From NCBI RefSeq assembly GCF_017308015.1, contig NZ_JAFKFW010000006.1:124001-188000 (forward strand): a stretch of DNA of 64,000 nt. The letters run 5' to 3'. Positions 42,359-51,037 of this stretch are shown here, in pieces. A program made the position numbers and the translations under genes. How positions within the stretch are numbered: position 1 is the stretch's first letter; each line of letters starts with the position of its first letter. This DNA comes from Allobosea sp. (GTDB lineage Bacteria > Pseudomonadota > Alphaproteobacteria > Rhizobiales > Beijerinckiaceae). Below the pieces are notes generated by a model that saw only the letters and a program-made list of their open reading frames with translations, was not told where the DNA came from and made no database searches.

Positions 42359-44337
42359 GCCGCCTTCGCCGCGGACGGCGCCTCCTGCCCGGCGACCGGG
42401 TAGATCTTGGCGTCGCGCACCTTGACGCGGGCCGCGATCACGCCCTTGCGGCCGTCCTCGAAGGTGACTTCGGTCGAGATGTCAGCGGCGTCCGAGCCGT
42501 CGTAGAGCGCGGTGACCAGCGGGGCATAGCGCTCGGCGATGAAGCCGCGGCGGACTTTCTGGGTGCGGGTCAACTCGCCGTCGTCGGCGTCGAGCTCCTT
42601 GTGCAGGATCAGGAAGCGCTTGATCTGGGCGCCGCCCATCATCGGCTCGGAGGCGAGCGAGCGGTTCACCTCGTCGACATGCTTGGCGATCATGTCATAG
42701 ACGAGATCGTGGCCGGCGAGTTCCTGATAGGAGGCATAGACCACGTTGTTGCGCTCGGCCCAGTTGCCGACGGCGATGAGGTCGATGTTGAGCGCCACCG
42801 TCGCATGGTCGCGGCCCTGGCCGAAGGCGACGGCTTCCTTGATGTTCGGATAGAATTTCAGCTTGTTCTCGATGTATTTCGGCGGGAACAGCTCGCCATT
42901 GGCGAGCTTGCCGACATCCTTGGCGCGGTCGATGATCTTCAGGTGCCCGCCGTCGTCGAAGAAGCCAGCATCGCCCGAGCGGACATAGCCGTCTTCGGTC
43001 ATGGTCTCGGCGGTCTTGTCGGGGTCCTTATAGTAGCCGCCGAAGATCGAGGGCGAGCGGTAGAGCACCTCGCCATTGTCGTCGATGCGGATCTCGACCA
43101 TCGGCGCGGGCTTGCCGACCGTGTCGGCCTTGATCTCGCCGTTGGGCTGCATGGTGATGTAGACCCCGGCCTCGGTCTGGCCGTAGAGCTGCTTCAGGTT
43201 GACGCCGATCGAGCGGTAGAAGCGGAAAAGCTCCGGGCCGATCGCCTCGCCGGCGGTGTAGCCGACCTTGATATTGGTCAGGCCGAAGCGGTTGCGCAGG
43301 GGGCCGTAGACCAGCACGTCGCCGAGCTTGTAGAGCAGGCGACCCTTCAGCGGCACGCTCTCGCCGTTCAGGATCTGCTCGCCGTAGCGCTTCGCGACGT
43401 CGAGGAAGTAGTGGAACATCTTCCGCTTCAGCGCGCCTGCATCCTCCATGCGCACCATGGTCACGGTCAGCATGTTCTCGAAGACGCGCGGCGGGGCGAA
43501 GGCATAGGTGGTGCCGACCTCGCGGCGATCGTCGATCACCGTGTCCGGGCTTTCCGGGCAGTTGACGCAGAAGCCGGCCAGCATCGCCTGCGCGTATGAA
43601 AAGACGTGGTCGCCGACCCAGGCGATCGGCAGATAGGCGATGACCTCGTCAGTCTCGTTCAGCCCGTCGAAGCCGCAGCCGATCTCGGCGGCGATCAGCA
43701 CGTTATAATGGCTGAGCATCACGCCCTTGGGCCGCCCGGTCGTGCCGGAAGTGTAGAGGATGATGCCGAGATCGGAGCCCTGGCCCAGCTCCATCTCGCG
43801 GGCGAGAGCGGCCTCAGCCTGCGGGTCCTTCAGCGCGCGGGCACCGTCAGCGATCACCGTCTCGATGGCGTGGAGCCTGCTGTGGTCGTAGTCGCGCAGG
43901 CCGCGGGGCTCGTCATAGAGCATATGCCGGAGATGGGGCAGGCGATCGGCGATCGAGAGCAGCTTGTCGACCTGCTCCTGGTCCTGCACCACGGCGAAAA
44001 CCGCCTCGGCATGGTCGAGGACATAGGCCATCTCCTCGGCGACGCCGTCGGCATAGACCGGGACGGGAATCGCGCCGATCCATTGCGCCGCGCACATCGA
44101 CCAGTACAGCCGCGGCCGGTTCTGGCCGATGATCGCGACCTTCTCACCGCGCTTGAGACCGAGATCTGCCAAGCCCTTGGCGAAGTTGCGGACGTGCTCG
44201 GCGACCTCGGCCCAATTCCAGGACTGCCAGATGCCCAGGTCCTTATGACGGAAGGCGACGCGCGCGGCGCGTTCCCTCGCATTGCGCAACAGCAATTTCG
44301 GAAAGGTATCCGCCTGGCCGGCGGTGCCGCTTGCCAC
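42355..44337 (-). CDS. Long-chain-type acyl-CoA synthetase / AMP-binding ligase
   Basis: 660 residues from a GTG start with GGGAGA upstream. ANL superfamily of the FAA1 type: I-L-Y-T-S-G-T-T-G-R-P-K-G-V (P-loop), Y-G-Q-T-E-A-G (core), and D-R-A-K-D-V-G-K-L-A-N-G-E (hinge). Forms acyl-AMP and then acyl-CoA. First gene of the Liv-type transporter operon and coupled to livG, so it likely acts on the imported acid. A large length and F-D-G-L-N segment fit the fatty/aryl acid branch. Confidence 0.9.
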   Translation of the reverse strand: MASGTAGQADTFPKLLLRNARERAARVAFRHKDLGIWQSWNWAEVAEHVRNFAKGLADLGLKRGEKVAIIGQNRPRLYWSMCAAQWIGAIPVPVYADGVAEEMAYVLDHAEAVFAVVQDQEQVDKLLSIADRLPHLRHMLYDEPRGLRDYDHSRLHAIETVIADGARALKDPQAEAALAREMELGQGSDLGIILYTSGTTGRPKGVMLSHYNVLIAAEIGCGFDGLNETDEVIAYLPIAWVGDHVFSYAQAMLAGFCVNCPESPDTVIDDRREVGTTYAFAPPRVFENMLTVTMVRMEDAGALKRKMFHYFLDVAKRYGEQILNGESVPLKGRLLYKLGDVLVYGPLRNRFGLTNIKVGYTAGEAIGPELFRFYRSIGVNLKQLYGQTEAGVYITMQPNGEIKADTVGKPAPMVEIRIDDNGEVLYRSPSIFGGYYKDPDKTAETMTEDGYVRSGDAGFFDDGGHLKIIDRAKDVGKLANGELFPPKYIENKLKFYPNIKEAVAFGQGRDHATVALNIDLIAVGNWAERNNVVYASYQELAGHDLVYDMIAKHVDEVNRSLASEPMMGGAQIKRFLILHKELDADDGELTRTQKVRRGFIAERYAPLVTALYDGSDAADISTEVTFEDGRKGVIAARVKVRDAKIYPVAGQEAPSAAKAA

Positions 44338-44609
44338 GATTGCGTTCTCCCTGTCGAGCCGCCATGCGTCGTGGCGACTTCCGCGGGCCGGTTCCCGACC
44401 TCGTTCTCATGCAAGACTTGCAGGCGGCTATCATCTTCGCAAGGACCCGCTTGACAGACAATTCGCCTTTTGGTGACTATTGTCCCGCCGAGGTTTGTTT
44501 CAAGTGCTGCCTTGTTGCGTAAATCCTTGATTCGCCTCTGGTTTTTTCACGAATCGGGCGGATTAAGTCGGCGAGTGCGGTGGTGCCTGCGATGGTGAGG
44601 GACCGGCTC

Positions 44610-45023
44610 ATGCTTCACCATCTGTCTTTCGGTGTTTCCGATATCGAGCGTGCCTGCGCCTTCTACGACGCGGTGCTGGCGCCGCTCGGCTATGCCCGGG
44701 TCTGGTCCGATCTCAGGCCCGGCGAGACAGGGCAGGCGGTCGGCTATGGCGTGCCGGGCGGGGGCGACAAGCTCGCGTTGAAGCTCAAGCCCGATGAGCA
44801 GCGGCCGCCAGGGCCGGGCTTCCATCTGGCCTTCGCCGCGCCGGATCGCGAGGCGGTCGACCGGTTCCATGAGGAAGCGCTCCGGCATGGCGGGCGTGAC
44901 AATGGTGCGCCGGGCCTGCGCGCGCATTACGGGCCGCATTACTATGCGGCTTTCGTCGTCGATCCCGATGGCCATGAGATCGAGGCCGTGTTCAACGAGC
45001 CGGAATTGCCGTGTCTGCCGTAA
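44610..45023 (+). CDS. VOC-family (glyoxalase-fold) protein
   Basis: 137 residues from ATG 44610 with GAGG nine bases upstream. One VOC unit pair: M-L-H-H-L-S-F-G-V-S-D at the start gives the first metal His, and F-H-L-A-F-A-A-P plus Y-A-A-F-V-V-D-P-D-G-H-E-I-E-A-V carry a His and Glu of the second half. Such proteins isomerise, open rings or resist toxins; no substrate is apparent. Monocistronic, ending in a strong terminator-like stem. Confidence 0.88.
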   Translation: MLHHLSFGVSDIERACAFYDAVLAPLGYARVWSDLRPGETGQAVGYGVPGGGDKLALKLKPDEQRPPGPGFHLAFAAPDREAVDRFHEEALRHGGRDNGAPGLRAHYGPHYYAAFVVDPDGHEIEAVFNEPELPCLP

Positions 45024-45050
45024 GTGAAATCTTCGTGGGAGATGTAGAAA

Positions 45051-45077
45051 GGCCCGCCATCCGGGGGATGGCGGGCC
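45051..45077. terminator. Bidirectional hairpin between convergent genes
   Basis: GGCCCGCCATCC (45051-45062) pairs perfectly with GGATGGCGGGCC (45066-45077) around GGG. Lies between the VOC stop and the exported protein stop at 45100. On the minus strand it is followed by TTTCT. Confidence 0.7.
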
Positions 45078-45099
45078 GCTGAATCGTGGCGAGCGCCTA

Positions 45100-45405
45100 T
45101 CAGAAGCGCTCGTAGTGATTACGCCGATAGCCATGGGCCGGTGCCCAGGGCGGCGGGCCACCATGGCGGCGACCATAGCCGTAGCCGCGATCATAACCGC
45201 GGCCGCCACGATTATAGCTATGCCGCTGCTGCCGCTCCATGTTGCGCTGGATTTCCCACATGCGGTGCTCGCGCGTGTGGCGAGCGTACTCGACCGGCAA
45301 GTGATCGAGAGTTTCGGCCTGAGGGAGCGTTACGGGTGCGGCTGTCGCAGGTGTGGCAGCGATCGCAGCGAGGGAAAGGCCAGCGGCCATCAGAATTCCA
45401 CGCAT
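45100..45405 (-). CDS. Small exported protein with Arg/Gly/Tyr-rich tail
   Basis: 101 residues. A signal peptide (M-A-A-G-L-S-L-A-A-I-A-A-T-P) ends at A-T-A-A-P. The mature part has a charged helical stretch (T-R-E-H-R-M-W-E-I-Q-R-N) followed by a low-complexity tail rich in Arg, Gly, Tyr and His (G-G-R-G-Y-D-R-G-Y-G-Y-G-R-R). The tail would be flexible and basic outside the cell membrane. Similar short exported RGY-rich proteins occur across Hyphomicrobiales without known function. Confidence 0.7.
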   Translation of the reverse strand: MRGILMAAGLSLAAIAATPATAAPVTLPQAETLDHLPVEYARHTREHRMWEIQRNMERQQRHSYNRGGRGYDRGYGYGRRHGGPPPWAPAHGYRRNHYERF

Positions 45406-45483
45406 GGTCGTCTCCTTTTTTGACGCGTCTCATCAGATCATGTTCCAGCGCAATGCTATCTGAACACGGATGTTGGCTGCCGT

Positions 45484-45690
45484 TCAGATATGACGGCGCT
45501 GCTGTGCGGGCGAATGCTCCGACGCGGTAGCGGGATGCCGGGGCGCGGCGCGGACTTTCGCCGGCTGGTACGGCTGGAGGGAGTTGCACCAACTTCCCGA
45601 CAGGCGCCGGACGATATCCGACTGCGCTGCGGCGTATTCGGCGATCTGGTCGTTGACCCGTTTTACGAACAGGTCGAAGAGGCCAAACAT
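45484..45690 (-). CDS. Small hypothetical protein
   Basis: 68 residues from ATG 45690, with AAGGAAA upstream; a longer in-frame start at 45771 would overlap the Crp/Fnr gene. Amphipathic N-terminus (M-F-G-L-F-D-L-F-V-K-R) and an I-A-E-Y-A-A-A-Q-S-D helix; the last 25 residues are Pro/Ala/His-rich. No family recognised. Confidence 0.45.
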   Translation of the reverse strand: MFGLFDLFVKRVNDQIAEYAAAQSDIVRRLSGSWCNSLQPYQPAKVRAAPRHPATASEHSPAQQRRHI

Positions 45691-45767
45691 GACGGCGTTT
45701 CCTTTCTCAGCCAGGGCTGTTCGGCAGAGGAAACGCGCGAGATGCGATTTGGTGCCGCGCCGGCTTG

Positions 45768-46442
45768 TCATCCCTCGTAGCGGGCGAGCCTGTCGAGGTC
45801 GCGGATGGTGATGCTGCCATGGCCGAGTTCGATCAGGCCGAGATCGGCAAGTTTCGCCAACCCCTGATTGGCCATCTGCCGGGAGATACCCGCGAGCATG
45901 CCGAGTTCCTCCTGCGAGATCGCCAGCGTGCGGCCGAGATCGGGATAGAGGATCGGGTTGAACAGCCAGGCCAGATTGCGCGCGAGGCGCCCCGTCGAAT
46001 CGAGCGTGCGCTCAGTCTCGGCCAGCGAGATGAACTGGGCAAGGCGCTCGTTGAACTGGTGGACGAGAAAGCGATTGAACGCGGCCGAGTGTTCGAACAG
46101 CCAGAGGAAGGTCGAGCGCCGCATCAGGGCAATCCGCGACTCGCGCAACGCCACCAGCTCGTAGCGGCGCGCCTCGGCCTTGATCACGGTGCCCTCGCCG
46201 AACCAGGCGCCGGCGCGCAGACCGGCGAGGGTCGCGGATTTGCCGGTCTTCGAGGTCGTCGCCATCTTGACCAGCCCCTCGGCCACGCCGGTCCAGGCCT
46301 CGAGCCGGTCGCCGACATGGCAGATCGAGGCACCCTTGCCGTAGCTCTTGAAGGAGATGCCGCGTCGCGCCTCCTCGAACTCGGCCTCGGACAGATCATG
46401 GGACCAGGAGGCGATGGCGCGCAGTTCCTCGGGGGGGATCAC
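45768..46442 (-). CDS. Crp/Fnr-family transcriptional regulator
   Basis: 224 residues, GTG start with AAGGA upstream. An N-terminal cyclic-nucleotide-binding-like domain (G-W-F-G-E-G-T-V rather than the cAMP-contact FGE-RAAT motif, so cAMP binding is doubtful), a dimer helix, and a C-terminal HTH: I-S-Q-E-E-L-G-M-L-A-G-I-S-R-Q-M-A-N-Q-G-L. No Fnr-type N-terminal Cys cluster. Lies 90 bp downstream of the oxidoreductase gene on the same strand; target genes unknown. Confidence 0.9.
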   Translation of the reverse strand: MIPPEELRAIASWSHDLSEAEFEEARRGISFKSYGKGASICHVGDRLEAWTGVAEGLVKMATTSKTGKSATLAGLRAGAWFGEGTVIKAEARRYELVALRESRIALMRRSTFLWLFEHSAAFNRFLVHQFNERLAQFISLAETERTLDSTGRLARNLAWLFNPILYPDLGRTLAISQEELGMLAGISRQMANQGLAKLADLGLIELGHGSITIRDLDRLARYEG

Positions 46443-46532
46443 AAGCAGTCCTTGAAGCCAAATGTCGGCTCAATATGGCGTGCGACGGCGAACAGACTCA
46501 AGTTGAACCAAAGGCGCCGAACGCCCCGATAC

Positions 46533-49500
46533 TCATTCGGCAGCCTGCGGCAGCGCCGCCGATGCCGGCCCATCGCGCAACTGCGCCAGCAGTGCCGCCT
46601 CCTCGGCCTTCGCCGTCTTCAGATGCCGTTCCTTGACGTGGCCGAAGCCGCGGATCTTCTCCGGGATCGCTGCGAGGGCTGCGCAGAGCGCGTGATTCTC
46701 CTGCGAGAGCTTCGACAGCAGCTCGTTCAGCAGTGCCTCGTAATCCGCGATCAGCCTGCGCTCCGTGCGGCGTTCCTGCGTGTAGCCGAAGAGGTCCAAG
46801 GCGGTACCGCGCAGGCCCTTGAGCTTCGCCAGCACCGAGAAGGCGCCCATCATCCACGGACCGAAGCTCATCTTGCGCGGCAGGCCGGTATTTGGATCGC
46901 GTCGTGCCAGCAGCGGCGGGGCGAGGTGGAACTCGTAGCGTAGCGGCTTGCCGTCGCCGGCTTCGGCCTCGAAGGTGGCCGCAATCTGCTTGCGGAAGGC
47001 GCCGTCGCTGTAGAGCCGGGCGACTTCGTACTCATCCTTATAGGCCATCAGCTTGAAGAGGTTGCGGGCAACGGCCTCGCTCAGCGTGCTCTGGCCGGGC
47101 ATCACCGCCGCTTCCCGCGTCTGCACGCGAGCGACGAGGTGGCGGTAGCGCGCCGCGTAGGCTGCGTTCTGATAGGCGGTGAGGAAGGCGACGCGGCGCT
47201 CGATGATCTCCTCCAGCGTCTGCGACAGCTGGCGGGCCGGCGTCGCCGCCTTGCTCTGCGAGAGGAGGCCAGCCAGCGCCTGCGGGTCATGGGCGGCGCG
47301 GCGGCCGAGCTCGAAGGCCTGCCTGTTCATGGCGACGGCCTCGCCGTTCAGCTCGATCGCCTTGAGCAGAGCCTCGCGCGAAAGCGGGACGGCACCGAGC
47401 TGCCAAGCATGGCCGAGCATGAACATATTGGCGGCGATGGCGTTGCCGAGGAAGGCGACGGCCGCTGCCGTGGCATCGATGAAATGCGTCTGCTCGCGGC
47501 CGGCAGCCAAGAGGATCGCGCGCCTCAGGCGCTCGGTGGGCAGCGAGAAATCGGCATTGCGGGTGAAATCGCCCGGCAGACTCTCGGCGGTGTTGACGAT
47601 GACCGTGCCGCATTCGGGCCGGATCGCGCCGAGCACCTTCTTCGAGCCGGTGACGGTCAAGTCGCAGCCGAGCACGAGATCGGCCTGTCCGGCGGTGACG
47701 CGGATGGCGTGGATATCGTCCGGACGGGGGGCGAGCTTGACATGACTGAAGACGGCGCCGCCCTTCTGGGCAAGGCCGGCCATGTCGATCATGCCGCAGC
47801 CCTTGCCTTCGAGATGCGCGGCCATGCCGAGGATCGCGCCGATGGTGACGACACCGGTGCCGCCGACGCCGGTGACGATCACCGCGAAGCTGCGATCGAG
47901 CGCCGGCACGACGGGTTCCGGCAACTCGGCCTCGCCGAGCGCGGCAGCGTCGAGCCGGAGCGGGTCGGCCTTTTTCGGCTTCGCGCCGTGCACGGTGACG
48001 AAGGACGGGCAGAAGCCCTTCACGCAGGAAAAGTCCTTGTTGCAGTTCGACTGGTCGATCTGGCGCTTGCGGCCGAATTCGGTCTCCAGCGGCTGGACCG
48101 AGACGCAGTTCGACTGTACGCCGCAATCGCCGCAGCCCTCGCAGACCAGTTCGTTGACGATCACGCGTTTGTCGGGATCGGGATAGGCACCGCGCTTGCG
48201 GCGGCGGCGCTTCTCGGTGGCGCAGGTCTGGTCATAGACCAGGAGCGAGACGCCGGAGGTTTCGGAGAGCTCGCGCTGGACGGCGTCGAGATCGTCGCGA
48301 TGGTGGAGCGTCGTGCCGGCCGGCCATTGCGTTCCCGGCGGATATTTGCCGGGGTCGTCACTGACCACGGCGATGCGCTGGACGCCTTCGGCCGCGACCT
48401 GCCGCGCCATCTGGTCCGGCGAGAGATGGCCCTCCGCCTGCTGGCCGCCGGTCATGGCGACGGCGTCGTTATAGAGCAGCTTGTAGGTGATGGTGACGCC
48501 GCTCGCGACGGCCCAGCGGATCGCGAGCGAGCCGGAATGAGTATAGGTGCCGTCGCCGAGATTCTGGAAGACATGGCCGCGCTTCGAGAACGGCGCCTCG
48601 CCGACCCAGTTCGCGCCCTCGCCGCCCATCTGGGTGAAGCCGGCCGTATCGCGGTCCATCCACTGCACCATGTAATGGCAGCCGATGCCGGCATAGGCGC
48701 GCGAGCCCTCGGGCACGACGGTCGAGGAATTATGCGGGCAGCCCGAGCAGAAATAGGGCGTGCGCTTGGCGATTTCCTGCGCCTCGGCAAGGCGACCTTG
48801 AGCTTGGGCGATCTCCTCCAGCCGGGCGCGGAGCGCGGGATCGTCGCGGTATTGCAGCAGGCGGCCACCCAGTGCGATCGCGATGTCGTTGGGATCGAGC
48901 GCGCCATGGACGGGGAAGAGCCAGTCGCCCTTTTCGTCCTTCTTGCCGATCACCATCGGCTGGTGCGCGGCGCCGTACAGCTCCTCGCGGACCTGGACCT
49001 CGATCAGCGAGCGCTTCTCCTCGACCACCATGATCAGGTCGAGCCCCTCGGCGAAGGCCTTCAGCTCGGCCGGGTCGATCGGCCAGGGGCAGGCGAGCTT
49101 GAACAGGCGGATGCCGAGGTCGTTGGCGCGGACCTCGTCGATGCCGAGATCGGCCAGCGCCTGCTGCACATCGAGATAGGATTTGCCGACGGTGGCGATG
49201 CCGATGCGGGGCTTCTTGCCGCCCTGGGTGACGATGCGGTTGAGCTTGTTCGCGCGCAGATAGGCCAGCATCGCATCGCGCTTGTAGAGGTGCATCCGGC
49301 GTTCCTGCTCGACGAAATCGAGCTCGCGGCGGATGGCGAGACCGCCGGGTGGCGGGGTGTAATCCGTCGGCAGGACGATGCTGACGCGGTCGAGCGAGCC
49401 ATCGACGGAGGCCGTCGATTCGATGTTGTCCTTGACGCATTTGATGCCGACCCAGACCGAGGCGAAGCGCGAGAGCGCAATGCCGTGCAGGCCGTAATCG

Positions 49501-50075
49501 ATGATCTCCTGTACCCCGGCCGGGTTGAGGATCGGCATCATCCGGTCGACCAGCACGAATTCGGTCTGGTGGGCGTTGGTCGATGATTCCGCGGTGTGGT
49601 CGTCGCCCATCAGGCAGATCACGCCGCCCTTTGGATCGGTGCCGGCCATGTTGCCGTGGCGGAAGACGTCGCCGGAGCGGTCGACGCCCGGCCCCTTGCC
49701 GTACCAGAGCGCGAAGACGCCGTCGTGCTTGCCCTCGCCACTCAAGCCCGCTTGCTGCGTGCCCCAGATCGCGGTGGCCGCGAGATCCTCATTCAGACCG
49801 GGCTGGAAGACGATATTCGCGGCCTTCAGGGGCTTGGCGGCACGCATCAGTTGCTGGTCGAGCCCGCCGAGCGGGGAGCCGCGATAGCCCGAGACGAAGC
49901 CGGCCGTATCGAGTCCGGTCTGCCGGTCGCGCTCGCGCTGCATCAAGAGCATACGAGCGACGGCCTGCGTACCGGTGAGAAAGACCTCGCGCTTGTCGAG
50001 ATCGTATTTGTCGTCGAGTGCGACGCTCCGCAGCGCGCCCGCCCCGGTGCCGGATTTCCGTGGTGCTTCGGCCAT
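46533..50075 (-). CDS. Indolepyruvate ferredoxin oxidoreductase, fused single-chain form
   Basis: 1180 residues from ATG 50075, preceded by GGGAGG; the frame runs upstream without a better start. Oxidises aryl- or alkyl-pyruvates to acyl-CoA, reducing ferredoxin. N-terminal pyruvate-oxidoreductase domain (G-Y-R-G-S-P-L-G-G), a TPP-binding region (G-I-G-C-H-Y-M-V, G-G-E-G-A-N-W), a Cys-rich segment near residue 640 (C-E-G-C-G-D-C-G), and a C-terminal gamma domain (G-V-G-G-T-G-V-V-T-I-G). Many alphaproteobacteria carry IorA and IorB fused like this. Preceded by a perfect palindrome at 50151-50173. Confidence 0.93.
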   Translation of the reverse strand: MAEAPRKSGTGAGALRSVALDDKYDLDKREVFLTGTQAVARMLLMQRERDRQTGLDTAGFVSGYRGSPLGGLDQQLMRAAKPLKAANIVFQPGLNEDLAATAIWGTQQAGLSGEGKHDGVFALWYGKGPGVDRSGDVFRHGNMAGTDPKGGVICLMGDDHTAESSTNAHQTEFVLVDRMMPILNPAGVQEIIDYGLHGIALSRFASVWVGIKCVKDNIESTASVDGSLDRVSIVLPTDYTPPPGGLAIRRELDFVEQERRMHLYKRDAMLAYLRANKLNRIVTQGGKKPRIGIATVGKSYLDVQQALADLGIDEVRANDLGIRLFKLACPWPIDPAELKAFAEGLDLIMVVEEKRSLIEVQVREELYGAAHQPMVIGKKDEKGDWLFPVHGALDPNDIAIALGGRLLQYRDDPALRARLEEIAQAQGRLAEAQEIAKRTPYFCSGCPHNSSTVVPEGSRAYAGIGCHYMVQWMDRDTAGFTQMGGEGANWVGEAPFSKRGHVFQNLGDGTYTHSGSLAIRWAVASGVTITYKLLYNDAVAMTGGQQAEGHLSPDQMARQVAAEGVQRIAVVSDDPGKYPPGTQWPAGTTLHHRDDLDAVQRELSETSGVSLLVYDQTCATEKRRRRKRGAYPDPDKRVIVNELVCEGCGDCGVQSNCVSVQPLETEFGRKRQIDQSNCNKDFSCVKGFCPSFVTVHGAKPKKADPLRLDAAALGEAELPEPVVPALDRSFAVIVTGVGGTGVVTIGAILGMAAHLEGKGCGMIDMAGLAQKGGAVFSHVKLAPRPDDIHAIRVTAGQADLVLGCDLTVTGSKKVLGAIRPECGTVIVNTAESLPGDFTRNADFSLPTERLRRAILLAAGREQTHFIDATAAAVAFLGNAIAANMFMLGHAWQLGAVPLSREALLKAIELNGEAVAMNRQAFELGRRAAHDPQALAGLLSQSKAATPARQLSQTLEEIIERRVAFLTAYQNAAYAARYRHLVARVQTREAAVMPGQSTLSEAVARNLFKLMAYKDEYEVARLYSDGAFRKQIAATFEAEAGDGKPLRYEFHLAPPLLARRDPNTGLPRKMSFGPWMMGAFSVLAKLKGLRGTALDLFGYTQERRTERRLIADYEALLNELLSKLSQENHALCAALAAIPEKIRGFGHVKERHLKTAKAEEAALLAQLRDGPASAALPQAAE

Positions 50076-50392
50076 GTTCGGCCTCCCGGATCGTCGTTCC
50101 CGCCGACGGGCCGGTGATCCCGGCCTCATGCTTCGCCGTCTTCGCGGCGAATATGTCAGTAAGGCTGACATATCGACCGGAGGCGGTCAATCGATCTGGT
50201 ATCATTCCAGTTTTCGGGGCCGGGTCCAGAGAATTGCGGGAACGGCCGATGTGAGCCGCGCGGAAGGTGCCGCGATTTGGCCCCGTTTGACAGGGATGGC
50301 TGTGGGATTGCAGGGCGCGACGAAGCGCCCGTTGACGATCGCTTAACCATGATCCACGCAAGCCTTGACGGGATCACGGAGGGTTTCTGCCT
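50076..50392. other. Divergent control region of the oxidoreductase and DUF1007 genes
   Basis: 317 bp without a supported gene. It holds the 23-bp palindrome at 50151-50173. The plus-strand side ends with GGAGG about 12 bases before the TTG start of the DUF1007 gene. No riboswitch-like conserved core was seen. Confidence 0.45.
50151..50173. promoter_or_regulatory. Perfect palindromic operator candidate
   Basis: ATATGTCAG (50151-50159), five-base spacer, CTGACATAT (50165-50173). Nine-base perfect arms centred 87 bp before the oxidoreductase start; the form TGTCAG-N5-CTGACA suits a dimeric TetR- or GntR-type repressor. Such a regulator is not encoded next to it. Confidence 0.65.
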
Positions 50393-51037
50393 TTGACGCG
50401 ACGCGCGCATCTCACGGCCCTGTCGGGGCTCCTGCTGGCGGCCATCGCGGTCGGGCCGGCGGCTGCGCATCCGCATGTCTTCGTCACGGCCAAGGCCGAG
50501 ATCGTCTTTTCGGCCGACGGCTCGGTGCAGGCGATCCGCAACCGCTGGAGCTTCGACGAGGCCTATTCGGCCTACATCACGCAGGGGCTCGACAAGAACG
50601 GCGACGGCAAGCTGACCTCGGACGAATTGGCCGAACTCGCCAAGATCAATGTCGAATCGCTGCCCGATGTCGAGTTCTTCACGGCTGCCAAGCTCAATGG
50701 CCGCAAGCAGGAATTCGGCACGCCGGGCGAGCAGGTTATGTCCTATGACAACAAGGTGCTGACGCTGGTCTTCACACTGCCGCTGAAGACCCCGGCCAAG
50801 GCGCGTTCCTTCGGCATCGAGATCGGCGATCCCACCTATTTCGTCGCCTTCTCCATCGTCGACGAACCTGATGCTGTGGTGACCAAGGGCGCCCCGCAGG
50901 GCTGTGTCGTGCGGGTCAGCCGCCCGCCCAAGCTCGACGACGCCACGCAGAAGCGCCTCGCAGAGGCCGACATCACCGCGACACCCGATGTCAGCGGGCT
51001 CGAGATCGTGACGCGCGCGCTGGTGGCATGTCCGTGA
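50393..51037 (+). CDS. DUF1007 exported protein
   Basis: 214 residues from a TTG start with GGAGG upstream. Signal peptide T-A-L-S-G-L-L-L-A-A-I-A ending A-A-A-H-P. The mature N-terminus H-P-H-V-F-V and later D-K-N-G-D-G-K-L-T-S-D-E-L, an EF-hand-like loop, are characteristic. DUF1007 proteins usually accompany NicO-type metal permeases, probably as periplasmic metal-handling partners. The next gene starts inside its last codons. Confidence 0.85.
   Translation: MTRRAHLTALSGLLLAAIAVGPAAAHPHVFVTAKAEIVFSADGSVQAIRNRWSFDEAYSAYITQGLDKNGDGKLTSDELAELAKINVESLPDVEFFTAAKLNGRKQEFGTPGEQVMSYDNKVLTLVFTLPLKTPAKARSFGIEIGDPTYFVAFSIVDEPDAVVTKGAPQGCVVRVSRPPKLDDATQKRLAEADITATPDVSGLEIVTRALVACP

Noticed and set aside
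44457-44484. GACAAT/ATTGTC inverted repeat before the acyl-CoA synthetase
   Set aside because: Six-base arms with a 16-bp spacer are within chance expectation for this region. No regulator gene adjacent.
47139-49586. Long plus-strand open frame of over 800 codons
   Set aside because: It is exactly antisense to the indolepyruvate oxidoreductase gene. High-GC third positions leave the opposite strand free of stops. No recognisable domains.
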